Positions 53,361 through 62,777 of a stretch of 64,000 bases of DNA are shown piece after piece. The DNA comes from Novosphingobium indicum. Its GTDB lineage: Bacteria > Pseudomonadota > Alphaproteobacteria > Sphingomonadales > Sphingomonadaceae. Both the position numbers and the translations under genes were made by a program. The notes under the pieces are model-generated. The model ran no database searches and was not told the DNA's origin. It worked only from the letters and a program-made list of their open reading frames with translations. Position 1 is the stretch's first letter, and the number at the start of each line of letters is the position of its first letter. The stretch lies in the NCBI RefSeq assembly GCF_014645195.1, contig NZ_BMLK01000005.1:1-64000 (forward strand). The letters are read 5' to 3'.

Positions 53361-54563
53361 ATGATGCCCGCGCGAGCACTCAGCCCGCTGGCGCTCGCCT
53401 CGCTGCTGCTTGCGGTCTTTGTCGTCTGGTTCGGCTACAGTGTCGTGCTTCCCGTTCTGCCTTCATTTATCCTGGCGGCAGATGCCAGCCTGAGTGCGGA
53501 GGCTATAGCCCGACACACAGGTTTGGCATCCTCGCTTTACACTCTGGCGCTCTTCCTGTTTGCACCGATGTGGGGCTGGCTTTCGGATCGGCACGGCCGA
53601 CGGACGGTGATCGCCGCTGGACTGCTTGGCTATGGCGTCAGCCTGCTTGGCGTCGCCTCGCTCGGAGGTATTGCCGGCCTTTATGGCGAGCGGCTGCTGT
53701 CAGGACTGTTCGCTGCTGCGATCAGTCCTGTAGCATCGGCCGTGGTTGGCGACAGCGCCCCGAACGAAGAGTGGCGGGCGCGACGGCTTGCCTGGCTCGG
53801 CATGGCAGCGACGGCCGGTTTATTTCTGGGGCCGGCCGCAGGGGCCGCTGCAGCAGCGCGCTCTGGAGCGCAATTGGCCTTTGCCGCAACGGCGGCACTT
53901 GCAATCATCACCGCGATTGGCTCCCTCCTGCTGCTTCCCCTCCACCTGCCTTCCGCGAAACTGCGCCCCGCTGCTCAGGATGCTGCCAGGCGAAGAGCGG
54001 TTCTCTTCCTTCTCGCCCTTTCACTCGTCTTGGGTGTCGCTGTCGGCGTCTTCGAGGTCGGCTTGGTGCTGCGCAGCGATGGTGTGTTGGGGATGGGGGC
54101 AACGCAACTGGCGGTGCTGTTTGCAGAATGCAGCCTCGTCATGTTCATTGCGCAGGCAGTCGTATTCTCGCCTTGGTTCAAGGCGACCGCGACCTGGCGA
54201 ACGATTGCGCCCGGCCTTGCCATCATGGGCGTGGGCGTGCTCATCTTGCCCTGGTCGAACGGGTTACTTGCGCTCTCGGTGGTGGTCGGCTTGGTGGCGG
54301 CGAGCGGCGGCGTTCTGGTTCCCGTCTTCACCTATTGGGTGTCCTTGGCCGCTGGACCGCAGCAGGGTACGAATCTTGGGTCACAGGTCGCGGCAGCCAG
54401 TCTCGGCCAAGGGATCGGGTCAGCCATCGTCGGGCTGACGTACAACACCGACTTGGTGACAGGCGCACCGTTCGTGCTTGCCGCAACTCTGCTCGTCCTC
54501 TCTGCAGTCATGAGTTGCAGCGCCGCAGGAAGGCTTCGGGACCTGAAGCCAGCACCCGAGTAA
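53361..54563 (+). CDS. MFS transporter (DHA1-like)
   Basis: A 400-residue, 12-TM major facilitator protein. Motif A between TM2 and TM3 is clear (GWLSDRHGRRTVI). TM4/5 carries GERLLSGLFAAAISPVASA and GPAAGAAAAARSG, similar to TetA-like drug:H+ antiporters. The N- and C-terminal halves are both complete. It is about 95 bp beyond the TPM gene and may share its transcript. The substrate is unknown. A stem-loop (CGCCTG/CAGGCG, 54566-54582) follows the stop without a T-run. Confidence 0.8.
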   Translation: MMPARALSPLALASLLLAVFVVWFGYSVVLPVLPSFILAADASLSAEAIARHTGLASSLYTLALFLFAPMWGWLSDRHGRRTVIAAGLLGYGVSLLGVASLGGIAGLYGERLLSGLFAAAISPVASAVVGDSAPNEEWRARRLAWLGMAATAGLFLGPAAGAAAAARSGAQLAFAATAALAIITAIGSLLLLPLHLPSAKLRPAAQDAARRRAVLFLLALSLVLGVAVGVFEVGLVLRSDGVLGMGATQLAVLFAECSLVMFIAQAVVFSPWFKATATWRTIAPGLAIMGVGVLILPWSNGLLALSVVVGLVAASGGVLVPVFTYWVSLAAGPQQGTNLGSQVAAASLGQGIGSAIVGLTYNTDLVTGAPFVLAATLLVLSAVMSCSAAGRLRDLKPAPE

Positions 54564-54768
54564 CGCGCCTGTTTGGCAGGCGGAGCGAAATTCGCCCAGA
54601 CCGGCATCACGACTGTAACGAGACAAGCCCTCCAGCGTCTCTTCGCTGGAGGCCATCGAGCCATTGCGATGCTGGAAGCGGATCGCGTGACTGGTCGGGT
54701 GCGCCTCACAGGTACGGGATAGGCGTTCCACGAGCGTCCGGTCCAAAAGCGAGTGTAGAGGATTCGAG

Positions 54769-55194
54769 ATGCAAGAGCTGACGCAGAATTGGACCTGGAT
54801 CCTCATCGCCATTGCAGTTGCAGCTTTCTTCCTCTTGCGGCGAGTTAACCGACACGGCGGCTTTGGGCAGAGCGGACATGGGCATGGCGGCTTCGATCTC
54901 GGAGGCAATCATGGGCACTATCACCATCGCCACTCCAATGATGCGAATCGCAGGGACGTACCCTGGCCGCAACAGCCCCCCGAGACCGTGGTGGACCCGG
55001 TGAGCGGAGCTGCGATCCGCACAGCTGACGCGATCACATCGGTCTATCAGGGAAGAGCCTATTATTTCGCGTCGAAGGAGAACCGCGACCGTTTCGAGGC
55101 TGCGCCGCAGAATTACGCCAACAAGGTACAGGGAATTCCGATTGGAGGTGAAGATGGTGCGGGGCGAGCTCGCCGCCGGCATCGCGGGTGTTGA
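54769..55194 (+). CDS. YHS-domain protein with N-terminal membrane anchor
   Basis: A 141-residue protein. One TM (WTWILIAIAVAAFFLLRRV) is followed by a His/Gly-rich linker (SGHGHGGFD, HGHYHHRHSND) and a C-terminal YHS domain (VVDPVSGAAIRTADAITSVY, QGRAYYFASKENRDRFEAAP). YHS domains bind metals and are common in Cu and other metal-handling proteins. The His-rich linker may also bind metal. The last 20 residues are basic and may be non-native. The role is not known. Confidence 0.75.
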   Translation: MQELTQNWTWILIAIAVAAFFLLRRVNRHGGFGQSGHGHGGFDLGGNHGHYHHRHSNDANRRDVPWPQQPPETVVDPVSGAAIRTADAITSVYQGRAYYFASKENRDRFEAAPQNYANKVQGIPIGGEDGAGRARRRHRGC

Positions 55195-55371
55195 TTACCA
55201 ATTGGCTGGCGAGGTAGCGGACTGTTCGGACGCTTGGCGATTTGCCGGGCGGTGGGTGGGTAGCGACGCCAGGTTCGGCCAAGCTGTTCCGGAACGTCGA
55301 TTGCGCATGATTTGGCGAAGGATCACCGCGTGCCTTCAACCTTGCACACATACGACGGAACGGACATTTCC

Positions 55372-56325
55372 ATGAAAACGATAGCCACCCTGACAATGAA
55401 CCCGACCATCGATGTCTCCTACGAGGTTGATAGCGTTTTTCACACGCGCAAGATGCGCACCCGCAACGAACGCTATGCTCCGGGCGGCGGCGGCATCAAC
55501 GTGGCGCGGGTCTTCTGCCGTCTGGGCGGCACCGCACGTTGCTACTATCTGTCAGGCGGCGCGACCAGCGCGGCACTCGACGGTCTCGTCGATATGCACC
55601 AGCTGGTGCGCACGCGCATTCCGATCGAACATGACACGCGAATCGCCGCTGCAGTGCTGGAACGCGAAAGCGGCAAGGAATACCGTTTCACGCCGCCGGG
55701 ACCACCGGTAGCAGCGGAAGAATGGCAGGACTGCCTCAACCGGCTTGCCGAAGCGGATTGCAGTCATCTTGTGGCAAGCGGGTCGCTGCCGCCCGGCGTA
55801 CCTTCCGATTTCTATGCCCGTGTGGTCAGGATCATGCAAAAGCGGGGAATTCGGACAATACTCGACACCTCTGGCGATGCATTGAAATACGGGCTGGCAG
55901 GGGGCGGTTTTTTACTCGTCAAGCCGAGTCTGGGTGAATTGCGCCAGTTCGTCGGTCGTGACCTTGAATCCGTCGAGGAAATCGGTGAGGCGGCCAAGGC
56001 CATCGTCGACAAGGGGCAGGCCGAGTTTGTTGCGGTTACCATGGGTCACAGGGGCGCCTTGCTGGCGTGGCAGAAGGGAGTCTTGCACTTGCCCGCGTTG
56101 CCGATCGAGGCGAAAAGCGCGGTTGGCGCTGGCGACAGTTTCCTTGCCGCCATGGTTTACGCGCTAACTGTCGGCTTCGAGCCAATCCAAGCCTTCCGCT
56201 ATGGCATGGCCGCCGGCTCTGCAGCCGTGCTTACCCCGGGCACAGACCTTGCCTTTCCCGAAGATATCGATCGATTATTCGCGCTCGTAGCGAAGCACGA
56301 CGAGACGCCATCCTTCCGATCGTAA
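55372..56325 (+). CDS. PfkB-family sugar kinase (phosphofructokinase-2 type)
   Basis: From ATG 55372, 317 residues. The start MKTIATLTMNPTIDVSYEVD and the GGGGINVARV motif are typical of 1-phosphofructokinase/Pfk-2 and tagatose-6-phosphate kinases. ASGSLPPGVP and the catalytic AVGAGDSFLA follow. It should phosphorylate fructose-6-phosphate or a similar sugar phosphate with ATP. An upstream ATG at 55312 would add an unrelated 20 residues. Its place beside ion pumps and a GAPDH remnant is unusual for a glycolytic gene. Confidence 0.82.
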   Translation: MKTIATLTMNPTIDVSYEVDSVFHTRKMRTRNERYAPGGGGINVARVFCRLGGTARCYYLSGGATSAALDGLVDMHQLVRTRIPIEHDTRIAAAVLERESGKEYRFTPPGPPVAAEEWQDCLNRLAEADCSHLVASGSLPPGVPSDFYARVVRIMQKRGIRTILDTSGDALKYGLAGGGFLLVKPSLGELRQFVGRDLESVEEIGEAAKAIVDKGQAEFVAVTMGHRGALLAWQKGVLHLPALPIEAKSAVGAGDSFLAAMVYALTVGFEPIQAFRYGMAAGSAAVLTPGTDLAFPEDIDRLFALVAKHDETPSFRS

Positions 56326-56332
56326 CCTGCCG

Positions 56333-56804
56333 ATGCAACTCGTTTTCCCATGGCTTCAGTTCGGTCTCTGCGTCGTCGCGATCGGATTGGCCGGACCGGT
56401 GCTGACACGCAGCGGTCAAGCAATCGCGCGACTTACCGGGATGTCGGCCTCCTGGGTTGGGCTGATCATGCTGGCGACAGCAACATCGCTGCCGGAATTG
56501 TTCACCGGTATCAGCGCGGTCACTGTAGCCGATGCGCCGAACATTGCCATGGGCGACGCCTTGGGAAGCTGCATATTCAATCTGGTCATGGTGGCGGTGC
56601 TCGACACCCTGTCACGCGATACGCCAGTCTGGCGGCGTATCGACCAGGGCCATATCCTAACCGCCAGCTTCGGGATCATTCTGATCAGTTTTGTTGGCGT
56701 GCTGGTGTTGATAGCCCGTAGCGACCTCAATTTCCGAATTGCCCACGTCAGCGTATATTCACCGCTTCTCGTGGTGCTCTACGTCGTGGCGATGCGTGCA
56801 GCCT
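56333..56804 (+). pseudogene. Na/Ca-exchanger-type (CaCA) protein, 5' half, split by IS1111 element
   Basis: The first half of a CaCA antiporter, starting 7 bp after the kinase gene. It has about five TM helices and the alpha-1 repeat (LATATSLPELFTGISAV, MGDALGSCIFNL). The native sequence ends at VVAMRAA, where the IS1111-type element begins. The frame runs on into the element to a chance stop. Rejoined with 58146-58688 the protein would have about 337 residues, normal for YrbG-like exchangers. The half-protein is not expected to transport. Confidence 0.88.
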
Positions 56805-56870
56805 TATGGGATGGCCCGCCCCTCACCGACCGGCATTACTATGCTGCCGGAATAGAAGAGGAGAGGACCG

Positions 56871-57902
56871 ATGGCGAATCCGGCGATCAGCATTCTGGGC
56901 GTAGATCTTGGCAAGAACAGCTGCAGCATCGCAGGCCTTGATGCCGCGGGTGCTGTCGTGATGCGGCGGCGAATGACGCGCGAAGGCTTGGTCAAATTCG
57001 TCTCGAAGTTGCCGCAATGCGTTGTGGCGATGGAGGCATGCTGCGGCGCGCACTTTTTGAGCCGCATCTTCGTGACACATGGACACACCGTACGATTGAT
57101 GCCGCCGGAATACGTTCAGCCCTACGTCAAGGCGCAGAAGACCGACGACCGGGATGCCGAAGCTATCGCCGAAGCCGCGACCCGTCCGACAATGCGCCTA
57201 GTGACGCCGAAAAGCGAAGCGCAACTCGATCTGCAAATCTTGCATCGGGCGCGAGCGAGGTTGGTTGCGGAGCGGACACGGCTGACCAATCAGCTGCGCG
57301 CGATGTTGCTGGAGCGTGGTATCATTCTGCCGAAGCGCCGCAGCCCCCTGATCAAACGGCTCGACGAACTCATGGCGAACAATCCGCCTATCAGCGCCAG
57401 AATGCTGCGCCTGCTGAACGACTTGCGAGAGGAATGGGCGGACCTGGACCGCAGGATTAGTGCCTATGACGAGGAACTGATTGCAATGACGCGGGAAGAC
57501 GATCTCGCCCGGCGTCTGGTTACGGTTCCCGGCATCGGCGTGATCAATGCAACGGCCTTGGTCGCCGCAGTGGGTGATGCCAGCGCCTTCGCCAAAGCGC
57601 GCGATCTCGCCGCCTGGCTCGGTCTGACACCGCGCCAACACTCTACCGGCGGCAAAACCAAAATGCTGGGGATCAGCAAACGCGGCAATCGTTACCTGCG
57701 AACCCAGCTCATCCACGGCGCGCGGGCGGCGATGCGGCACTTCGCCGAAAGACCAACGGCGCTTGGGGCCTGGATCCGCAATCTGCTTGCACGCGCGCAT
57801 CCCAATGTCGTGGTGGTTGCGCTTGCTGCCAAGCTGGCTCGGATCGCCTGGGCCGTCCTTCGGCGCGGCGACGCATATCGGACGCAAGGAAGCCTGGTCT
57901 GA
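56871..57902 (+). CDS. IS110-family (IS1111 group) transposase
   Basis: A 343-residue recombinase. The N-terminal DEDD RuvC-like domain shows LGVDLGKNSC (first Asp), VVAMEACCGAHF (Glu) and KTDDRDAEAIAEA (Asp pair). The C-terminal transposase_20 part has TVPGIGVINATALVAAVG, ARDLAAWLGLTPRQHSTGGK and GISKRGNRYLRTQLIHGARA with the catalytic-type Ser. It is complete, so the element may be active. IS110 enzymes use an element-encoded guide RNA; the candidate region lies downstream. Confidence 0.92.
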   Translation: MANPAISILGVDLGKNSCSIAGLDAAGAVVMRRRMTREGLVKFVSKLPQCVVAMEACCGAHFLSRIFVTHGHTVRLMPPEYVQPYVKAQKTDDRDAEAIAEAATRPTMRLVTPKSEAQLDLQILHRARARLVAERTRLTNQLRAMLLERGIILPKRRSPLIKRLDELMANNPPISARMLRLLNDLREEWADLDRRISAYDEELIAMTREDDLARRLVTVPGIGVINATALVAAVGDASAFAKARDLAAWLGLTPRQHSTGGKTKMLGISKRGNRYLRTQLIHGARAAMRHFAERPTALGAWIRNLLARAHPNVVVVALAAKLARIAWAVLRRGDAYRTQGSLV

Positions 57903-58130
57903 AGTAATTGCGGCCGGACCTAACCGGTTGCCCAACATGTCTGTGGAGGTGAGAAAGATGGCATAACGGTCGAACCGGCGGAGCGGTCAGCCTGATTAAA
58001 AATGTGGCGCATGACGCCGATAGCTTTATGAGGCCCCACCCGCGCGGAACCCATCTTGGCCAGGACAACAAGCCTGAGACCGGATACGTTGATGCAGACC
58101 CACTAAGTCATCCATTTTACCCTTGCAGAC
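57903..58130 (+). ncRNA. Candidate seekRNA/bridge RNA region of the IS1111 element
   Basis: This is the noncoding 3' part of the element, between the transposase stop and the right inverted repeat. In the IS1111 group this is where the guide RNA is encoded. Two short strings match the present insertion site: CAGCCT at 57988-57993 equals the left flank (56799-56804), and TTTATGAG at 58025-58032 equals the right flank (58150-58157). Both are in the same orientation as the target. The RNA ends and fold were not determined. Confidence 0.45.
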
Positions 58131-58145
58131 GGGGCGGGCCATACG

Positions 58146-58688
58146 TTTTTTTATGAGCGTCGCCCCGAGCGGGTCACATCCGTGCTGGACGATGATGAAA
58201 AAGAGGGCAGCTCCCTGAAGCGCGCACTCGTTCGTTACATCTTGTCTGCCGCGGTCATCGGCGGAGCGGGAGCATGGCTTCCCTTCGTCGGGCTCGAGAT
58301 TGCACAAGTGATGGGCTGGAAAACCAGTTTTGTCGGCACTCTGCTCGTGGCTGGGGCCACATCGCTACCTGAGCTGATCATTACCCTCAGCGCGTTGCGG
58401 ATGGGCTCGGCCGATATGGCGATAGGCAATCTGCTCGGTAGCAATCTCTTTGCGATACTGGTCATCGCCCTTGACGACATCGCCTACACGCAGGGTTCAT
58501 TCTTCGCCGTCGTCTCACCGACCCATGCGGTGACGGCCTTTGCTGCATCGATCATGGCGGGATTGTGCATCGTTGGTCTGCTTTACAGGCCCGGTAACCG
58601 GTTTTTCGGTCTCTTCGGTTGGATAAGCCTGTTGCTCCTCGCCGTCTATCTGCTGAGTTCCTACGTGATCTACCTGTACGGGCATTGA
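58146..58688 (+). pseudogene. Na/Ca-exchanger-type (CaCA) protein, 3' half
   Basis: The frame opens with FFYERRPERVTSVLDDDE, which continues the exchanger after MRAA of the 5' half, and runs to the stop at 58688. It contains the alpha-2 repeat (GATSLPELIITLSALR, AIGNLLGSNLFAI) and about five TM helices. A GTG at 58182 could start a shorter peptide. Its stop overlaps the ATG of the downstream ATPase (TGATG), so the intact gene was coupled to the pump and both probably handled the same ion. Confidence 0.85.
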
Positions 58689-61408
58689 TGGGAGCAAAAG
58701 TGGACATCGCCGGTAATTCACAAACGGATCTCGAAGCGACTGACTGGCACGCACTTTCCCCAGATCAAAGCCTGGCCCGCGCCGAGAGCCGCATCGACGG
58801 GATCAGTAGCGCTGAAGCCCAGCGCCGCCTTGAGGATTGGGGACCCAACAGCCTTCCCGAGCCCGCGCGGACCAGCCCAATGCGCCGCTTCCTGGCGCAA
58901 TTCAATAGCGGCCTCATTTATTTCCTTGGAGCTGCGGCCCTGGCCTCTTTCATGCTCGGGCACGTCATCGATGGGGCAGTGATCGCATCGGTCGTCATGG
59001 TCAATGCGGTCGTGGGCTTTGTCCAGGAAGGCAAGGCCGAGCAGGCCCTGCGCGCCATCGGACATCTCATCTCGCACCAGGCAATAGTGAAACGGGATGG
59101 ACAACGGACCAGTGTACCAGTGGCAGAGCTTGTGCCCGGCGATATCGTACTGCTGGAGGCAGGGCAGAAGGTGCCGGCTGACGCGCGGATCGTGCGTTCC
59201 CGCGCCATGTCCGTGGACGAAGCGCTGCTGACCGGGGAATCACTCACTGCGGACAAGAGTTCGACAGCGGTGGCGGCGAAGTCCGCGCTAGGCGACCGCA
59301 CCAGCATGGTTTTTTCAGGAACTCTCGTCAAGACCGGCCAAGCGACAGTGGTTGTAACCGCCACGGGTCAGGCGACTGAGATCGGAAAGATCGGCGGGAT
59401 GCTTCAGGAGGTGACTGAACTTTCCACTCCCTTGCTTCGGCAGATCAACCGCTTCGCCACCCGTTTCACCCGAGTGATGCTGGTTGGCTCGATCCTGCTA
59501 TTCGCTTTCCTCGTATGGGGGCGGCAGTTCGAATGGAGCGAGGCACTCATAATGGTTGTGGCACTTGCCGTGGGCCTGATTCCGGAAGGCTTGCCGGCGG
59601 TGATCACAATCACCCTTGCTATCGGCGTGCGCCGGATGGCAGTGCGTCACGCGTTCATTCGCAAGCTACCGGCAGTGGAGACGCTTGGCGCCGTATCAGT
59701 CATTTGCACCGACAAAACAGGCACACTCACCCGCAACGAGATGATGGTCCGCCACGTCTTTGCCGGGAACGCACAAGTGCTGGTCGGTGGCTCCGGCTAT
59801 GCGCCAGAAGGAGATCTCACCGGTGCGCAGGGCGGTCCCGATGAAACCCGTATTGCGATCCGCGAGCTTGCCTTGTGTGGTCTGTTGTGCGGCGATGCAC
59901 GGCTCGAACAAGGTGAAAATGGCTGGTCAGTCGAGGGGGACCCGATGGAGGGTGCGCTTATCGCCTTCGCAATGAAAGCCGGCCTCGACCCATCGCACGA
60001 GCGCCGCGAATGGCCACGCCTCGACGAGATCCCTTTCGATGCGACGCACCGATACATGGCGACCTTACACCGGTCACCAGAGGGAGGGCATGTCGTGTTT
60101 ATCAAGGGCGCTCCCGAAGTCGTGCTGCACATGATCGGCAATCCGGCAGTGAGCAAACAATGGGCAGAGCTTATTTCTGCTGCGGCGGCTGGCGAGCGGC
60201 TTCTCGGTTTCGCGACGAAGCGAGTGGACTATTCGGTGAAGGCGCTCGACCCCGATTTACTGAAGACCGGCATCGAACCGCTTGGCCTGGCTGGTTTCAT
60301 CGACCCGCCTCGCCCGGAAGCCCACGACGCGGTAGCCCAGTGCAGGCGGGCGGGGATAGGGATCAAGATGATCACCGGCGACCATGCCGTGACGGCGTTG
60401 GCGATCGCCAGACTGATTCGGCTCGCCGATCAACCCAGAGCGATGACCGGCACCGAAATCGAACAGCTCGACGAGGAGGATTTGCTCAACGCTGTCGAGG
60501 AGACATCAGTATTCGCCAGGGCCAGCCCTGAGCACAAGCTGCGCATCGTCAAGGCATTGCAGGCGCGAGGCCACATCGTCGCCATGACCGGCGACGGGGT
60601 CAACGATGCCCCTTCGCTCAAGCAGGCTGATGTTGGCACAGCCATGGGCCAAAAGGGCAGCGAAGCTTCCAGGGAAGCCGCGAAAATGGTGCTGCTAGAT
60701 GACAATTTTGCCTCCATCGTCGCTGCGGTTCACGAGGGGCGCACGGTATATGATAATATCCGCAAGGTGATCGCCTGGACTTTGCCGACCAACGGCGGTG
60801 AGGCCGTTATAGTGCTCCTTGCGATTCTGATGGGCTTCACCCTGCCGATGACAGCGACGCAGATTCTGTGGATCAATCTCGTCACCGACAGCGCGCTAGG
60901 CCTCGCGCTGGCCTTCGAGCCGTCTGAACGCGGGGTGATGGAGCGACCGCCGCGAAACGCGAAAGCGGCTCTTCTGTCCGCCTTCATGCTGTGGCGAGTG
61001 CTTCTGGTTTCGATTCTCTTTGCGGCCATGTCGCTTGGCATCTTTTTCGCGGCGCTGGATACAGGGCGCAGCGTTGAAACCGCGCGCACGATGGTGGTCA
61101 ATATGCTCGTGGGGGCCGGGATATTCTACCTCTTTAGCGTTCGCCATCTCCGTGCCGGTCCGGCCACCTTGCAAGGAGCGCTCGGCACGAAGCCGGTCCT
61201 GTTGGCGGTAGGCGCGGTGGTTTCGGCACAGTTGATCTTCACATACCTGCCGTTGATGAACCGTATCTTTGCCAGCCGGCCGCTTTCGATATCGGAATTT
61301 GCGCTGATCCTTTTTTCTGCCGCGATGATGATGCTGTTGTTGGAAGGCGAGAAGCGTTTCATGCACCGGTTGGGATGGTTTGAGGAACTACGCGCAGTAA
61401 AACCATGA
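58688..61408 (+). CDS. P2-type cation-transporting ATPase (Ca2+-ATPase-like)
   Basis: From ATG 58688, 906 residues. An N-terminal cation-ATPase domain (WHALSPDQSLARAES, RLEDWGPNSLPEP), actuator TGES, TM4 motif PEGLPAVITITLAIG, phosphorylation site CTDKTGTLTRNEM, nucleotide-binding KGAPEVVL, MTGDGVNDAPSLKQADVG, and six C-terminal TMs (WINLVTDSALGLALAFEP) are present. This layout fits SERCA/PMCA-like bacterial P2 ATPases, which pump Ca2+ or other cations out. It was coupled to the now split exchanger gene. Confidence 0.88.
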   Translation: MGAKVDIAGNSQTDLEATDWHALSPDQSLARAESRIDGISSAEAQRRLEDWGPNSLPEPARTSPMRRFLAQFNSGLIYFLGAAALASFMLGHVIDGAVIASVVMVNAVVGFVQEGKAEQALRAIGHLISHQAIVKRDGQRTSVPVAELVPGDIVLLEAGQKVPADARIVRSRAMSVDEALLTGESLTADKSSTAVAAKSALGDRTSMVFSGTLVKTGQATVVVTATGQATEIGKIGGMLQEVTELSTPLLRQINRFATRFTRVMLVGSILLFAFLVWGRQFEWSEALIMVVALAVGLIPEGLPAVITITLAIGVRRMAVRHAFIRKLPAVETLGAVSVICTDKTGTLTRNEMMVRHVFAGNAQVLVGGSGYAPEGDLTGAQGGPDETRIAIRELALCGLLCGDARLEQGENGWSVEGDPMEGALIAFAMKAGLDPSHERREWPRLDEIPFDATHRYMATLHRSPEGGHVVFIKGAPEVVLHMIGNPAVSKQWAELISAAAAGERLLGFATKRVDYSVKALDPDLLKTGIEPLGLAGFIDPPRPEAHDAVAQCRRAGIGIKMITGDHAVTALAIARLIRLADQPRAMTGTEIEQLDEEDLLNAVEETSVFARASPEHKLRIVKALQARGHIVAMTGDGVNDAPSLKQADVGTAMGQKGSEASREAAKMVLLDDNFASIVAAVHEGRTVYDNIRKVIAWTLPTNGGEAVIVLLAILMGFTLPMTATQILWINLVTDSALGLALAFEPSERGVMERPPRNAKAALLSAFMLWRVLLVSILFAAMSLGIFFAALDTGRSVETARTMVVNMLVGAGIFYLFSVRHLRAGPATLQGALGTKPVLLAVGAVVSAQLIFTYLPLMNRIFASRPLSISEFALILFSAAMMMLLLEGEKRFMHRLGWFEELRAVKP

Positions 61409-61736
61409 TCACAAGTGCAGCCGATGCCGCCTTGGCCCGATCGTTCGAGAACGTCGAACGTCCGAAGATGCGCTGTGCCGCTGTTCCCCAAATGATCGCG
61501 CCGATCTCCTCCTCCGCCCCGCGAGAGGTTCGGGGGGATGAAGCTAAGCATAATTGTGTCATTTGCCTGGAAGGAGTCAATGAACTTAGCTCACACTCGC
61601 TTTCGCAAGCGTCCTTGGCCGAGCTCCCCTGCATTGATAGCATCGGCGACACGGGCGTGGCCGGCAACCTCATGCCTCTCAGCATCCTGGACGGCGAAAA
61701 GCTCGCCCAAGCGTCGATCAAATTCGGCATTCGCGG

Positions 61737-61992
61737 CTCATCGCCGCCCTGATATGCAATCCACAATTGCATCAGCCGTCCTGAAGAGATCGGCAAGTGA
61801 ACCTGCAACGGCAAGACCGGCTGTCTCCATTGCTTCCCTACCCTTACCGTTTGCCGCGAACAGCGGCGTCCCGCGGCGCGCAACCTGCTCCACGCGCCAG
61901 TCTGCCGGAATGTCGGCGACACTTGCCAGAGGCTTGTCGGGATGGAACAAAACCGATGCCGCGGTACTCGAGGCATCCCATTTTGATCCCAT
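61737..61992 (-). pseudogene. Remnant of a type II (archaeal-type) GAPDH
   Basis: The minus-strand frame reads VARRGTPLFAANGKGREAM then ETAGLAVAGSLADLFRTAD and AIVDC. This matches the region of type II glyceraldehyde-3-phosphate dehydrogenases after the first Rossmann strands (KGY.LF......F..AGI.V.GT..D....AD.VVD). In another frame IAYQGGDE (61737-61760) resembles the ILQGGE motif that lies further on. The dinucleotide-binding start and catalytic CNT region are absent. It is therefore a frameshifted fragment. The remainder of 61409-62038 shows nothing else. Confidence 0.4.
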
Positions 61993-62038
61993 TCGCTGTC
62001 GGTATTGTCGCCTCTACCGAGTTTCCAGGCGGTTGGGA

Positions 62039-62566
62039 TCAGTCATGCGTGTACGTAAAATGTACGGTCACTGGCGCAATTCGATGCATCTGATGCGGTT
62101 TTTGCATCGGCTGCGATGGTTGCATGTGAGAAGGACGCTCTACGCGGATACCAATCCGGTAATCGATGCCGCGGGCGAAGGTAACGTATCCGCCGAATGT
62201 GAGCGCGCCGTCGACTGTCATCGGCTGAAGACGAACTGATCGCTGTATCCCGCCGGGTTCGGTTATGTGCGCCACGACATTGGCCTTTGTTATCCGTGCT
62301 CCGGAAGACTTGTCGAACGCCGCCGCAACAACGTGCATGATGTGTTGGCCGCGCCTTGTGCCGCCATGCATCTGTGCCTCGGGATGATCTGCGGGATGTC
62401 CGCGCACAACAGCTGCGGGCACCACGCCGAGATAGATCGTGAGACCATCTGCCGTCTGGACGCCATCGACCACGCCGGCATTGCTCATGCCCGGAACAAA
62501 TAGAATTCCGGCAAGGCCAGCCATTGCCAGCAACTTCCGCGAGAATTGGCATGTTTTCGAACGCAT
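62039..62566 (-). CDS. Exported protein of unknown function, paralogue A
   Basis: ATG 62566 is preceded by GGAGG. The 175-residue protein has a signal peptide ending MSNAGVVDG. The mature part has LTIYLGVVPAAVV, a HPEAQMHGG segment, HVVAAAFDKSSG, VVAHITEPGG, MTVDGALTFGGYVTF, DYRIGIRVERP and a C-terminus VTVHFTYTHD. The alternating strands suggest a beta-sandwich like the YtkA, FixH or Tp34 types. Met/His-rich spacers (SHMQPSQPMQKPHQMH) could bind metal. It is a tandem paralogue of 62778-63251. Confidence 0.7.
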   Translation of the reverse strand: MRSKTCQFSRKLLAMAGLAGILFVPGMSNAGVVDGVQTADGLTIYLGVVPAAVVRGHPADHPEAQMHGGTRRGQHIMHVVAAAFDKSSGARITKANVVAHITEPGGIQRSVRLQPMTVDGALTFGGYVTFARGIDYRIGIRVERPSHMQPSQPMQKPHQMHRIAPVTVHFTYTHD

Positions 62567-62777
62567 GGCATCCTCCAATTCATGGCCCGATCGATTGGAC
62601 GCCCTGTCTGGCTCGATGTTACATTTAAGGCTGCAGGTTTCGATTCCTCGAGCGCCACTGGTACCAACTGCCAGACGACCGGCGCATGGAGCTTGCCGGC
62701 GATGTCGTTCGCGTTGCGCGATGGCGACGTTGACGTTGGCCGCAACGACGCAGCTTTTTGCTAGCGTGCAGTTGGAT

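Larger units (their letters stand above)
56805..58144 (+). mobile_element. IS1111-group (IS110 family) insertion sequence
   Basis: The element is inserted in a CaCA exchanger gene. Perfect 11-bp subterminal inverted repeats are seen: TGGCCCGCCCC at 56812-56822 and GGGGCGGGCCA at 58131-58141. Subterminal repeats are the mark of the IS1111 group. With the usual few bases outside them the ends lie near 56805 and 58144; the exact base is ambiguous because the target contains a T-run. One transposase gene lies close to the left end and about 240 bp of noncoding DNA follow it. Confidence 0.85.

Noticed and set aside
55142..55375. 77-codon open frame between the YHS gene and the PfkB kinase
   Set aside because: It overlaps the end of the YHS gene and the kinase start and shows no family features.
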